From: Nitrospira sp.
GTDB lineage: Bacteria; Nitrospirota; Nitrospiria; Nitrospirales; Nitrospiraceae
DNA: 64,000 bases
Assembly: GCA_016788885.1 (NCBI GenBank)
Contig: JAEURX010000036.1
Location: 118,303 to 182,302, forward strand
Direction of reading: 5' to 3'
Part shown: positions 17,686-27,389 of the stretch, in pieces
Numbering within the stretch: position 1 is the first letter of the stretch
Layout of the letters: every line of letters starts with the position of its first letter
Translations under genes and position numbers: made by a program
Notes under the pieces: generated by a model
What the model was told of the DNA's origin: nothing
The model's database searches: none
Seen by the model: the letters and a program-made list of their open reading frames with translations, nothing else

Positions 17686-18648
17686 CTACCGGTGTGAGCC
17701 GGGACGCGCAACCACCCGATATCGACCCGTGAAGGTGTCGTCCGGGAGCAGTCGTGTCAAACCCCACTCGGGGTGATTGAACGCATCCGTGGCGCAGGTC
17801 ATCGGCTCGATCGCCAGGGCACGCCGAGGGGCATCGGCAATCGCGTCGCCGGTGTACACGACAATCGCGGAAAAGGCACCGTCCATCACCACGTCGATCG
17901 TGGCTCCGGTTCCAGGGTGACGCAAGGACGCCGTGGCCAGACCATCCGGACTGCGTTCCAACCCAACGTAGCAATGATTGAACCGGCGCGAGCCGACACG
18001 TCGATAGTCGCGATAGTCCCAGTCTGTTCCCTGTGCATCCACCACCTTGCCGGTCGGGGCCAGCCGCTCGTTGAACTCCAGATAACCGGTCGCAGGAATT
18101 TTCGCTTCGGCCATGTCGACCAGCGGCGTCCCCACGGTGAAATAGGGATGGAATCCCACCCCGACCGGTGCAGCCGCTCGCCCCACATTCTGAACTGAAA
18201 ATGCACAGCTCAGCCCCTGCGTGTCCACGCGATACCCCACCCTCACTGCAAGGGAGAAGGGGTACCCACGCGGGCCGTAGCTCGCCGCATCCAACTGCAC
18301 CTCAAATGCGACCTCAGCCGAATCGATCTGCTGCACCGTCCAGGGGAGAGCTCGTACGAACCCATGGATCGCGTTCGGTCCTTCCTTGTCGTTCCGTTCG
18401 AGTTGCAGCGTGTGGCCGTCGAAACGATAGCGCCCCTCGGCCACGCGCCCCGGGAACGGGATGAGCACGTCTCCCTGCCCGCCTTTTTTCTGTGCGCCGC
18501 CGGAATAGCCCCAGAGGATATCGGTTTCACCGCCATCAGCATTCACCACAGCATACCGCCGCAATGCCGCCCCCCAGGGCGACACCCACACGCGCTGCCG
18601 CTCGAAGACGAGCTGTATTTCGGCATCAGGGCCGACAGGAGTCGCCAT
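17686..18648 (-). CDS. Aldose 1-epimerase family protein
   Basis: 320 residues. ATG 18648 lies six bases after AGGAG. The fold is the galactose mutarotase beta-sandwich: 'NAIHGFVR' carries the first catalytic-region His, 'GFHPYF' the second, and 'LAIEPMTC' the catalytic Glu. The enzyme interconverts alpha and beta anomers of aldoses, or of hexose 6-phosphates in the YeaD-type subfamily; the substrate cannot be told from sequence alone. It lies 51 bases after the phosphofructokinase gene on the same strand. The pair is probably one operon serving hexose phosphate metabolism. Confidence 0.85.
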   Translation of the reverse strand: MATPVGPDAEIQLVFERQRVWVSPWGAALRRYAVVNADGGETDILWGYSGGAQKKGGQGDVLIPFPGRVAEGRYRFDGHTLQLERNDKEGPNAIHGFVRALPWTVQQIDSAEVAFEVQLDAASYGPRGYPFSLAVRVGYRVDTQGLSCAFSVQNVGRAAAPVGVGFHPYFTVGTPLVDMAEAKIPATGYLEFNERLAPTGKVVDAQGTDWDYRDYRRVGSRRFNHCYVGLERSPDGLATASLRHPGTGATIDVVMDGAFSAIVVYTGDAIADAPRRALAIEPMTCATDAFNHPEWGLTRLLPDDTFTGRYRVVARPGSHR

Positions 18649-18699
18649 CACGGTCTCCTACATCCGCCCCCCGCGCCACCACTCACGGCGGGGTCGATT

Positions 18700-19965
18700 T
18701 CAAACATCCTTCTCCATCAGGTACTCGAATCGCTTTCGGAAATCGTCTTCGGCCATGCCGGCAGTCGTCGCGAGTCGCACCACCACACGTGGGTGACTCC
18801 AATCTTCAGGAGACAAGCGAATCATGTATCGCCTGGCGATGGCGTATGATTCGGACTCGATATCCACCATCCGCACGCGAGTGCGGCCAGTCGCCGGATC
18901 AAGAATCTCACCGAACGGAATCGGAATGAACCGGCCGTTTTGAATCGACACCATGGCCGCAGTGCCGCCATCCAGAAGAAACTGCGCCGCGCAATAGCCC
19001 AAGTCGCGCGTATATTCCATATCGAAGGAAATCGGGTCTGCACACCGCAGTTCATACCCGATATTCTTGTCGACAATGGTGGTCTTTACGCCGAACGTAC
19101 GGAGTTCCTTCTCCACGGCGCGCTTCAGCACAACGCCAAAATTGACTTCGGCCAGACGCACATGCCCGTGCTGGTCACGTTCGACATCGTCCAACCCTTC
19201 TAAGTCCCGTTCATCGAGAAATTCGACGAGGCCTTCCGCAAGGACCGCCACACCGTCGGAACGGCCGGCTGCGAGCCGTTTGATGAAGGCTGCCACCAGA
19301 ATATCCACCAGGGTCTTCAGCCGAATCGGCTTCCGGCGAAACTCCTCCGGGATGATCGTCAGCGTTGCCCCGGCGGCCTTACCAATGCCCAATGCCAGAT
19401 GACCGGCCTTGCGCCCCATCGTCACCACAAAATACCAACGTGAGGTCGTTTCCGCATCGACCATCAAACTTTTGACCAGTTCCACGCCGATGTGCCGCGC
19501 TGTTTGAAACCCGAAGGTCGGAATCCCGTGCGGAAGATCAAGATCGTTGTCGATGGTCTTGGGCACGTGCACCACCTGCAGGCGTCCCTGCGCCCGTTGC
19601 TCCAACCTGAGGGCCGAGAACGCCGTATCGTCCCCGCCGATCGTGATCAGCTTCGTCACCCCGAGCGCATCCAGGCTGGCCAAGCAGGCATCGAGGTATT
19701 CCGGCTTTTGGGTGGGATTGGCGCGCGCCGTGCCCAGGCAGGACCCGCCACTGAAATGGATCCGGCTGATATCCTCAATAGTCAACCGCTTGATCTTGTC
19801 CCTGTTGCCCGCCATGATCCACTTAAAGCCATCCTGAATCCCGATCACCTCGCACCCGCCGAGGATACTGCGAATCGTCGCGGCGCCAATGACGCTGTTG
19901 ATCCCGGGTGCCGGCCCCCCGCCGACCAGAATGGCCACCATCGGTCCTCGCTCACCTATTCCCAT
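18700..19965 (-). CDS. 6-phosphofructokinase, GGDD (probably pyrophosphate-using) type
   Basis: 421 residues; ATG 19965 with AGGA six bases upstream. The enzyme phosphorylates fructose 6-phosphate. Visible motifs are the glycine-rich phosphate loop near residue 15-22 ('GGGPAPGIN'), 'GGDDTAF' and the substrate motif 'PKTIDNDL'. In this family the residue after GGD decides the donor: Gly is typical of ATP enzymes, Asp of pyrophosphate enzymes. With GGDD here a reversible, pyrophosphate-dependent enzyme is more likely. That would let the same protein work in glycolysis and gluconeogenesis, which suits an autotroph. The gene heads a two-gene operon with an aldose 1-epimerase. Confidence 0.9.
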   Translation of the reverse strand: MGIGERGPMVAILVGGGPAPGINSVIGAATIRSILGGCEVIGIQDGFKWIMAGNRDKIKRLTIEDISRIHFSGGSCLGTARANPTQKPEYLDACLASLDALGVTKLITIGGDDTAFSALRLEQRAQGRLQVVHVPKTIDNDLDLPHGIPTFGFQTARHIGVELVKSLMVDAETTSRWYFVVTMGRKAGHLALGIGKAAGATLTIIPEEFRRKPIRLKTLVDILVAAFIKRLAAGRSDGVAVLAEGLVEFLDERDLEGLDDVERDQHGHVRLAEVNFGVVLKRAVEKELRTFGVKTTIVDKNIGYELRCADPISFDMEYTRDLGYCAAQFLLDGGTAAMVSIQNGRFIPIPFGEILDPATGRTRVRMVDIESESYAIARRYMIRLSPEDWSHPRVVVRLATTAGMAEDDFRKRFEYLMEKDV

Positions 19966-20216
19966 ATTCAGTCCTGCTCCTCTTTGATACGCCTGGTTCC
20001 GTCTGAGCGGGCTTGCCGCTCCCCGTCACCTGGCACCAAGCATGTCGGACGTTCGATCCGGAACAAATCTGGTGGACCCTACACCGCACCGACAGGCGCG
20101 TCAAGAACGACTGCGCGTCGGCATACCCGGCAACTTCCACAATATCGTTCTCGGAATCTCACACTTGTGCTAGCCTGACCATGAGAGGCCTTTTCTTCAC
20201 CCGACTGAGGCGCTTC

Positions 20217-20597
20217 ATGATCGATATTCTCGTCGTGGATGACAACCTGCAATTGCGAGACACCTTGCGGACCATCTTGAACAAGCGACCGGGGTTTCAG
20301 GTCATCGGCGAAGCGGCGGACGGCATCGCCGCCTCTCAGCTGGCGCAGACCCTTCGCCCTGCCGTGGTGCTGATGGACGTGGGCATGGCACGCATGGACG
20401 GGGTCGAAGCCACGCGGCGTATTCGCGCACTGCTCCCGAACACCGTCGTGATTGGCATGTCGTGCCACACCAGTCGGGAAGTCGAAGCGGCGCTGCGGGC
20501 TGTCGGTGCGAACGCGTTCCTGCCGAAAGAGCTCGTACCGGAGAAAATCTTCGACGTGCTGGCCGAACAACTCACTCACCAGCAACCTCTACACTAA
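20217..20597 (+). CDS. Single-domain response regulator
   Basis: 126 residues. ATG 20217 with GAGG at 20207-20210 is chosen over a long upstream extension with no homology. The whole protein is one receiver domain: the acidic pair in 'ILVVDD', phospho-acceptor Asp in 'VVLMDVG', and the conserved Lys in 'FLPKE'. No output domain follows, so it probably passes phosphate on or works by protein contact, like CheY. It converges with a large hybrid histidine kinase whose own C-terminal receiver has a closely similar sequence ('MDV.M.R.DGV.ATRRI'). A common phosphorelay is therefore likely. Confidence 0.9.
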   Translation: MIDILVVDDNLQLRDTLRTILNKRPGFQVIGEAADGIAASQLAQTLRPAVVLMDVGMARMDGVEATRRIRALLPNTVVIGMSCHTSREVEAALRAVGANAFLPKELVPEKIFDVLAEQLTHQQPLH

Positions 20598-20641
20598 GGG
20601 GCATCACCCCACAGACCCTCCACGACGATCGCTCTTGCCGG

Positions 20642-23600
20642 TTACGGCGTGCTCACCGTCGCCTCCACAATGGCCCTACATAACTGTCCCCCTGCACTCT
20701 CTTTCGTGAGATAGCCGCAGGCGCCGGCCTGCTGCATGCGTTCGACCATATCGGGGGAATTGTGCATGGACAAGGCGAGAATGTGGATCTCCGGAAATTC
20801 CTCCTTGATCCGCCTGGTTGCCTGCACCCCGTCGCATCGAGGCATGTTGACGTCCATCACGACCACGCCAGGCTTCAGGGTGCGGACCAATTCGATCGCC
20901 TCCAACCCGTCACCTGCCTCGCCGACCACCTCCAGCTGCGGATGTGCATTCACGATGGTCCGAAGCCCCTGGCGCAACATCTGATGATCATCAACCAGCA
21001 CCACCCGGATCTTCGGATGCCCAAGCGAAGGGACATGGCCTGATCGCTGAACTCCGACCATCCCCGGTTCGAGCGAGACCGCTTCGACAAGGGCCACGCG
21101 CGCAGCCTCCTCATCCACCGGTTCCGCAACCGCTGAATTCTGCCGTTCCAATGGCAACGTCAGAGTGGCGACCGTTCCCTCACCCGGCATCGACGTGACC
21201 TCGAAGGACCCGCCAAGGGCTTTCATCCGCTCGCGAATGCTGAACAGCCCGAACCCTGTCTCAAATCCTGTTTCAGCCGCCACAAGATCGCAACCGGCAC
21301 CGCGATCAGACACCGTGATAGCCAGGGCCCCCACGGATTGCACCACCTTGATCATGGCTTCGTTTGTCCCCGCATGTTTGACGATGTTCATCAACAGTTC
21401 GCGGACAGACTGAAACAGCAACACCGATTGTTCCTCGGACAGGGGGAGACTCTCCGTCATCGTCTCCAACGACAGCACGACCGTCAATTCACGCTGCATC
21501 CGATCCGCCAGCCACCGCAACGCCATGAGCAGGCCGAACTCATTGAGGATGGGGGGACTGAGTTGGGCCACCAACGTTCGCGTATAGGCCAACGCCTGGT
21601 CCATCACTTCCTGTACTTCCGTCATGGCCTGGGCTGCCGCCGGCGTCACCTCTTCCAGTTTGGCTTGCCCCAACTTGATGCGACTCAGAACCAGCAGCTG
21701 CGCCAGATAATCATGCAGGTCCGTAGCGAGCTGCTTGCGAATGCGATGCTCGGCGAGATTGAGGTCGGTGGCCAACGCCCGCAGCCGTTCTTGCGAATCG
21801 GCCAACTCTCTGGTTCGCGCCTCGACACGCCGCTCCAGATCATCCGCAAGCCCAAGCAATTGCGCCTGCGCTTCCTTCCGGCTTTGAATATCCTGCACGA
21901 TCGAGATGAAGTGCTGAGGACACCCATGAGCGTCTCGCAGCAATGAGACCGTCAACTGCACCCATATGAGCGAGCCGTCTTTCCGGATATAGCGTTTCTC
22001 CATGGAGAAGGTCTCGAATTCACCCGCCAACAAACGGCGCACTGCGGCCCAGTCCGGCTCGAGATCCTCCGGATAGGTGATGTCGGCAAACGTTCTCCCC
22101 AACAGTTCTTCCCGTGCATACCCGGTCAGCGCACAGAGGGCCTCATTGCAGCGCAGCCAACGTCCGTCCAGTCCGACATGGGCGATGCCCACCGCCGCAT
22201 TGTCAAACGTGGCACGATGCTGCGCCTCGCTTTCACGCAGCGCCTGATCCGCAAGTCTTCCCGCCGTGATATCTTCCGCAAAAATAATGATCCCGCCAAC
22301 ACCGCCGCCCTTGTCTCGCCAGGGGCGGACTTCCCAGCGAATCCAGCGTACAGTTCCGTCTTGACGCTCAAAGCGATCTTCATCAGCACATGTGACCGAA
22401 CCAGCCAATCCCTGCCGATACGCAACCCGCCACCGTTCGGGAACATCAGGAAAGACGTCATAGTGAGATCGTCCCACCACGTCCCCTTCCAAACCGTATT
22501 CCGACGACCACCGCCGGCTGACGGCCACATAGCAGAGTTGCCGGTCGAGCATCGCGATGGCCGCGGGCGCATGCTCGATAAACAGGCGCAGGCGCTCTTC
22601 ACTTTCGCGTAACGCGGCTTCAGCCTGCTTCCGCTCCGTAATATCGTGGGCGACTTTCGACACCCCCACGATCTGGCCTTCATCGTTTCGAATAGCCGAC
22701 ACCGTGAGGGAAATATGGATGCGTGTCCCGTCCTTTCTTCGTCGCTCGGTTTCATACTGCTGGACCGCTTCGCCACGGGCGATCCGTTCGAGAATCGGCA
22801 CCTCGTGATCAAGCAAATCCTCCGGCACCAACATCGTCACCGGTCGCCCAACCGCCTCCTGCTGACTATACCCATACAGCCGTTCAGCGCCCCGATTCCA
22901 GCTGGTGATGATCCCGTGGAGATCCTTGCTGACGATGGCATCCTCCGATGACTCGACAATGGCCGCTAACGTCGCCCGCGCCTGCTCCGCCCGCTTTCGC
23001 TCGGTGATATCGACGATCGCGGCGATGAAACCCGTGACGGTTCCGCGCTCATCGCATTCCGGCGCAAACGTGACTTGCAGGAGACGGTGGCCGGACGCGG
23101 CACCGAGAAACTCTTGATCGAATCGCACTTGTCGCCCAGCCAGCGCCTCTGCGATGTAGGGCGCCGCATGCCGATAGGCCTCCGCGCTCAGCACCTCGCT
23201 CGGATGCCGGCCGATCAGCTGTTCCGGAGTGTGTCCCAGCAGTTCCGCATATTGCCGGTTGACGAAGCGGTATCGGGAATCTGTGCCGCATTGTGCAATG
23301 AGTACCGGGGCATGATCCGTCACGAACTGCATCTGCCGCTGGCTGGCACGAACCCGCTGCTCTACCTTGGCGCGAGCCTCGATTTCCAACCGCAACTGTT
23401 GCTCCTCTTCCCGCATCTGCGAGGTTTCTGCTTGCGCACGAAGACGCGCCCTGGTAATGGCTTCGGATAGGGATACAATGATGAGATTGGCGGCGATAAA
23501 CACGGCCACGGCCACCTGTTGTTCATGAGGCGAGCCCGGCACATCCAGAAAAAACCATGCGGACAATGCCGCCGACACGAGCGTCGCACCAGTACCGTGG

Positions 23601-23839
23601 CGCCAGCCACAGGCCACTGCCACGAACATAATCGCAGGATAATACGTAATAAAGGTGTAGCCAGCCCCCCATAGCGGAGTAAGCGTCATGCGCAACCCCG
23701 TCGCCATGGCGAGGACGACCGCGGTCAACAGCGTGGGATGCCATTCAGCCAGGTGGGACCACCAGGAGTGTGGGCCCTGGCGGGACTCGTCGATGACCTT
23801 CTGATCTGGCGAGGTCGGTTCGGAAGCCATGGACTCCAT
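20642..23839 (-). CDS. Hybrid histidine kinase: membrane region, four PAS, HisKA_3, receiver
   Basis: About 1065 residues. The start is uncertain among an in-frame TTG 23845, ATG 23839 and ATG 23830; only the last has a GGAG close by. Hydrophobic helices at residues about 38-130 resemble the DUF4118/MASE membrane region. Four PAS domains follow, one beginning 'FVTDHAPVL', one 'IVESSEDAIV', one 'FIEHAPAAIA' and one 'TFDNAAVGIA'. The kinase core is of the NarX/HisKA_3 type, with the phosphorylated His in 'DLHDYLAQLL' and an ATPase domain with 'GFGLFSIRERM'. A complete receiver closes the protein ('VVLVDDHQ', 'VVMDVNMP', 'LTKES'). PAS domains suggest redox or small-ligand sensing; the signal is unknown. 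Confidence 0.88.
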   Translation of the reverse strand: MESMASEPTSPDQKVIDESRQGPHSWWSHLAEWHPTLLTAVVLAMATGLRMTLTPLWGAGYTFITYYPAIMFVAVACGWRHGTGATLVSAALSAWFFLDVPGSPHEQQVAVAVFIAANLIIVSLSEAITRARLRAQAETSQMREEEQQLRLEIEARAKVEQRVRASQRQMQFVTDHAPVLIAQCGTDSRYRFVNRQYAELLGHTPEQLIGRHPSEVLSAEAYRHAAPYIAEALAGRQVRFDQEFLGAASGHRLLQVTFAPECDERGTVTGFIAAIVDITERKRAEQARATLAAIVESSEDAIVSKDLHGIITSWNRGAERLYGYSQQEAVGRPVTMLVPEDLLDHEVPILERIARGEAVQQYETERRRKDGTRIHISLTVSAIRNDEGQIVGVSKVAHDITERKQAEAALRESEERLRLFIEHAPAAIAMLDRQLCYVAVSRRWSSEYGLEGDVVGRSHYDVFPDVPERWRVAYRQGLAGSVTCADEDRFERQDGTVRWIRWEVRPWRDKGGGVGGIIIFAEDITAGRLADQALRESEAQHRATFDNAAVGIAHVGLDGRWLRCNEALCALTGYAREELLGRTFADITYPEDLEPDWAAVRRLLAGEFETFSMEKRYIRKDGSLIWVQLTVSLLRDAHGCPQHFISIVQDIQSRKEAQAQLLGLADDLERRVEARTRELADSQERLRALATDLNLAEHRIRKQLATDLHDYLAQLLVLSRIKLGQAKLEEVTPAAAQAMTEVQEVMDQALAYTRTLVAQLSPPILNEFGLLMALRWLADRMQRELTVVLSLETMTESLPLSEEQSVLLFQSVRELLMNIVKHAGTNEAMIKVVQSVGALAITVSDRGAGCDLVAAETGFETGFGLFSIRERMKALGGSFEVTSMPGEGTVATLTLPLERQNSAVAEPVDEEAARVALVEAVSLEPGMVGVQRSGHVPSLGHPKIRVVLVDDHQMLRQGLRTIVNAHPQLEVVGEAGDGLEAIELVRTLKPGVVVMDVNMPRCDGVQATRRIKEEFPEIHILALSMHNSPDMVERMQQAGACGYLTKESAGGQLCRAIVEATVSTP

Positions 23840-24051
23840 CGGCAAGCGATGAGACGGCTCTGTGCGAGACGGCGCTGCCGGCGTTGAACCGACACAGCGA
23901 AACCGTATCTGCTGCTAAGGTCCACAGTGTACAGGAATCGTGCGACGGACTCCACGATTTCGGGCGAATCGTCCAAGAGATGCGACATCATGCGGTCCGT
24001 GGACAAGCGGAAGAGGTGTCGAGCGGGACACAGAACAAAGAACGCGAGATC

Positions 24052-24444
24052 TCACCCGGGAGTTTCTGGCGTGTGTCCGGCTGATCTCCGTGACGTGCTG
24101 TCACGATGTCGTTTCTCCAACCAGTCGATCAATTCCAGCCGCAACACGCGATTGAGGCGTTGCTGTGCGTCCACCGGTACGCGCAGGAACTCCACGCCAA
24201 ACTGATTTCCCCTCACCCATTTGATGGTACCGAGTTCGACCGGCAAGGCAGCGGGTTCATTGTTCAGTAACATGCTCACGCGCACTTCACTTCCACACAA
24301 CGCTTCCCGATCACAGGTCACCGAACAACCTTTCAACGACAGGTTGCTCAAGAGCCCTTCGCCGACAAACGGCGCTCCTCCAAAAATGACAGGAACACGC
24401 AGCGGAAACCGGTAGTAGGTTCGGACATACCGACGTGGTGCCAT
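24052..24444 (-). CDS. PilZ-domain protein (probable cyclic-di-GMP receptor)
   Basis: 130 residues. Two neighbouring ATGs follow GGAGG; 24444 gives the better spacing (five). The protein is a single PilZ domain: 'RFPLR' (Arg12 to Arg16) fits the RxxxR motif and 'NLSLKG' fits the (D/N)xSxxG motif. These two bind cyclic-di-GMP. A basic tail of about 25 residues follows. There is no output domain, so it would act by binding another protein. It lies near the hybrid kinase on the same strand, 212 bases upstream, which may or may not be meaningful. Confidence 0.88.
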   Translation of the reverse strand: MAPRRYVRTYYRFPLRVPVIFGGAPFVGEGLLSNLSLKGCSVTCDREALCGSEVRVSMLLNNEPAALPVELGTIKWVRGNQFGVEFLRVPVDAQQRLNRVLRLELIDWLEKRHRDSTSRRSAGHTPETPG

Positions 24445-24632
24445 CATCGCCTCCCTCTGGCGGATCCTATCGAGACCAGGCGGCTGACCGGTATCCTACC
24501 TTGGAAGGGGGAGGGAACCGGCGGATCGTCTCGCCTCGGGACCAGAGCACAAGGCAACTCGTTCATGTCCGTCTTTTTTTACCCGAGAGATCTGAGTAGG
24601 CTTCAGCCTCGTATTCACATAGAAAGGACGCG

Positions 24633-25133
24633 ATGCCCAGATATCTGAGGCTTGTGCTAGGGATCGCCGTCGCCGCGTCGGTGCACGGCTGCGTCGGATT
24701 AGGCGCCTGGACGCTCGGAACCCGCACCGAATCCAGCGAGCAGCCGAAGATCGAACAGATCAGGGGCGCCATCAACTTACGCAAGGCGGACACGGACACA
24801 AATCTCAAGACAGCCGGGGAACTCCGAACGCGATGGGGTGAGCCTGACCAGATTGAGCAACGCGACGACGGAAAGGAAGAATGGATCTATAGCACCGGTG
24901 GCCTACGGTGGTCCGGGATGGTGCTGTATCTCGTCATTGTCCCTCTGCCCGCGATGCTTCCTGTCGGTTCACAATCCGTGTCGTTCGTCGTCCACGAAGG
25001 CCGGATCGAGCAAGCTACCCGAAGAGATTGGGCCTTCAAGGCTGGTGCCTACTGCGGATACTTCGGCATGATGTATGGGAAGCTGAGCTGCGGGACCGGG
25101 ACATTTGAGGAAAGACAGGGCGGGACGGAGTAG
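24633..25133 (+). CDS. Lipoprotein with BamE/SmpA-like motif
   Basis: 166 residues from ATG 24633 with AAGGA upstream. A lipoprotein signal is clear: 'LRLVLGIAVAASVHGC' with Cys20 as the lipidated residue. The middle holds 'LRTRWGEPDQIEQR', followed by 'EEWIYS', which recalls the conserved loop of BamE/SmpA-type lipoproteins. A hydrophobic segment follows ('GMVLYLVIVPLPAML'). The C-terminal 30 residues contain two cysteines and many glycines. It is probably attached to the periplasmic side of a membrane; the function is unknown. It converges with the lipase-like gene. Confidence 0.7.
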   Translation: MPRYLRLVLGIAVAASVHGCVGLGAWTLGTRTESSEQPKIEQIRGAINLRKADTDTNLKTAGELRTRWGEPDQIEQRDDGKEEWIYSTGGLRWSGMVLYLVIVPLPAMLPVGSQSVSFVVHEGRIEQATRRDWAFKAGAYCGYFGMMYGKLSCGTGTFEERQGGTE

Positions 25134-25269
25134 CCTTGGACACACGGCACCTCGCCCCACCACGCCACCGGACAAGAAATATCTTCCAGGTCCTGGCGGC
25201 GGATTCTGAATGACAACAAAGACAGGGCCCCCTACCAACCAGGGCGCGTCTCACGCTACCGAGTGCCGC

Positions 25270-26904
25270 TCATGAGCCGGAACCGAGCGGCTCCCCTTTG
25301 TCATCCATCACCGCATCCGCATTCCAAGCTGAAATGACGAACCGCAACCGGCCACTCATTCCAGGAGCGGTGCCACTGTCAAAGGGGACCTGAATCTCAA
25401 TTTTCCCGCCCTTGATCGCTTTCGGATCGATCTCCGTATCGGCAGTACTCGTTCCTTGGCCCTGCCACGCGTACGTGACTTTCCACCGCTCGCCTTGACC
25501 GGCAGGTGGAATCAACTCCAGCACAATCGAGTCTCGGAACAAATAACTGCCCTCGTAATGTTTATTGACCCATAGCTTCTTCTCGATCTCGTAATCAGGC
25601 ACACGGACCCCGAGTGACACCGCATATGAGAGCGACCGCCGCTTCTTATTCACCTTCGCTCGGTTGGCCAGGAAGACCGTCGACAGGAACTGCGATCCGT
25701 TTTTCTTCGGCGCCGATGCCCATTCCTTGTGCGTCAGACAGGCGACCGAATCCTCTTCCGCCGTGCGGCGCGTGAGATACCACAACTTTCCGCGCGGTGA
25801 AGCCAGTAACTCAAACTGGTACAGGGCGCTGATGTCCTGGCCGTCCTTGGCCGCCTGCGCCACTTCCTTCGGTAAGCGAAACGCCTCGACATCCACCCAA
25901 ATGTCGACACGTACGTCGCCGAACAGAAAGCGGATGAGGTTCTGATACGCTTCTTCACTATTCACGATGCCAAAGAACCCCGAGTGGGCCCGATAGGCGA
26001 AGGCCTTCGCGCAAGGAGCACTGAGGGAACCATCGGCCTTCATGCCTTTGAGCGTAGCGTTCTCAATCCGCACCAACCCATCACTGCCATGGCCGGCAAA
26101 GGTGCGCGATAAGCCAAGCGCGACCCCATAATCCATACGATTCGTACCGACCATACAAAACACCCGCTCTGACGGAAACAGTTCCTCAGGGATCCAGTCC
26201 ACATCCCCGGTTTTCTTGTATTCGGATTTGAGATCAAGATACTCCGTCATTCGCTCGCGATTGAAGTTGTTCATATCGCCCTTGCTCAGCCACGAGGGTA
26301 CGTTGATTCCGGCCATGTCGATGCCGTTGTGTGGAGTGGCATAGGTGAAAAACTTGTCCACATATTTTGCCGCGCCCTTCTTATCGTTTTTCGGATTTTG
26401 CAGCAGCCCCCGGCAGACGAGCCCGCCCATGGAATGCGCGACGAGGTAGCAGCGGAACGCCTCCTTCGTCACCCCGTTGTCCGCATTGGCACAGACCAGA
26501 TCACGCACCCGAAGGATGAGCTCTCCCAATTTGGCTGAAAAGACCTCCATGGGGGGCGTCTCACCCAGGCCGAGCAAACGCGAAGCCTCATCATAATAGC
26601 GGTACACGATGATCGACCGGCTGGGGAGCGTATTGTCCGGATCGTCGCTCCACTCAGGATCAAGAATGTCGTAGCCGTCTTCGTAGACATCACGATACCC
26701 GAATTCCGACGCGAGCCGCACCACCGGCGATTCGAAGACGTACTTCCTGGGTTGACGATCTTTTTCCGACACCGCCCGATAGACGGTCGACCCAAGATTG
26801 AACCCGCAAAACGGATCCGCGGTGGTTTCATCAATCTCCGAAGGCGTCATCGCATACCCACGAACGTAGATGATCGGATGATACGGCGTGTTTTTATTGG
26901 GCAT
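25270..26904 (-). CDS. Cytoplasmic alpha/beta-hydrolase (PGAP1/lipase-like)
   Basis: 544 residues. ATG 26904 has GAGGA five bases upstream; the frame is open 57 codons further, without support. After 'YHPIIYVRGYAM' (oxyanion region) comes the nucleophile elbow 'AHSMGGLVCRG', typical of PGAP1-like and lipase hydrolases, and 'TYATPHNG' soon after. The C-terminal 150 residues form a separate, probably beta-rich domain. No signal peptide is seen, so it would act inside the cell on an ester or acyl group that cannot be deduced. No neighbouring gene explains it. It lies apart from the MFS genes and probably has its own promoter in the long region to its right. Confidence 0.75.
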   Translation of the reverse strand: MPNKNTPYHPIIYVRGYAMTPSEIDETTADPFCGFNLGSTVYRAVSEKDRQPRKYVFESPVVRLASEFGYRDVYEDGYDILDPEWSDDPDNTLPSRSIIVYRYYDEASRLLGLGETPPMEVFSAKLGELILRVRDLVCANADNGVTKEAFRCYLVAHSMGGLVCRGLLQNPKNDKKGAAKYVDKFFTYATPHNGIDMAGINVPSWLSKGDMNNFNRERMTEYLDLKSEYKKTGDVDWIPEELFPSERVFCMVGTNRMDYGVALGLSRTFAGHGSDGLVRIENATLKGMKADGSLSAPCAKAFAYRAHSGFFGIVNSEEAYQNLIRFLFGDVRVDIWVDVEAFRLPKEVAQAAKDGQDISALYQFELLASPRGKLWYLTRRTAEEDSVACLTHKEWASAPKKNGSQFLSTVFLANRAKVNKKRRSLSYAVSLGVRVPDYEIEKKLWVNKHYEGSYLFRDSIVLELIPPAGQGERWKVTYAWQGQGTSTADTEIDPKAIKGGKIEIQVPFDSGTAPGMSGRLRFVISAWNADAVMDDKGEPLGSGS

Positions 26905-27389
26905 GATTGTCCTCACGATAAAAGTGTCAGCAGTCAACGGCACACTGGCCGACTGAGTCGCAGGGGCATCATCTCTGATCACACCATTGTGCGACCACGG
27001 AATATCCTCCGCGACATCGGGCACCCCAGATTCCCACCGGGTGAACCTCATCGCGCGACGACGGCTTCGCACCACTTGTAATCCTTTGACTACGTATGTG
27101 CAAGAGGCACACGAAATCCTACGGACAACTCAAATACCATCATTTCACATTGGTGTTCCCTCCAGATCCATCGCTTCTCATCAGGTCCCAATGTTCAGCC
27201 TCGAAGTGGCATCACGTGGCAGAGGACACGGGGAGCGTCGACTCCTTGCAGCCGTAATCTGCAGATTCGCGGGGGCTAAAGAGTGAGGCAATGATAAATA
27301 GAACTACGGGCGGTCAGAGACTAGTGGAGCATGCCTGCTATCCTCCGGATGCGGTCGCTATTCTACGGGGACATCGTGATCGACATCCG
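26905..27389. other. Intergenic stretch between lipase-like and MFS genes
   Basis: 485 bases that include the upstream region of the lipase-like gene and the downstream region of the MFS gene, both minus strand. No frame with a ribosome-binding site, no RNA gene and no clear hairpin was recognised. The composition is slightly richer in A/T than the flanking genes, as expected for a promoter region. Confidence 0.4.
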
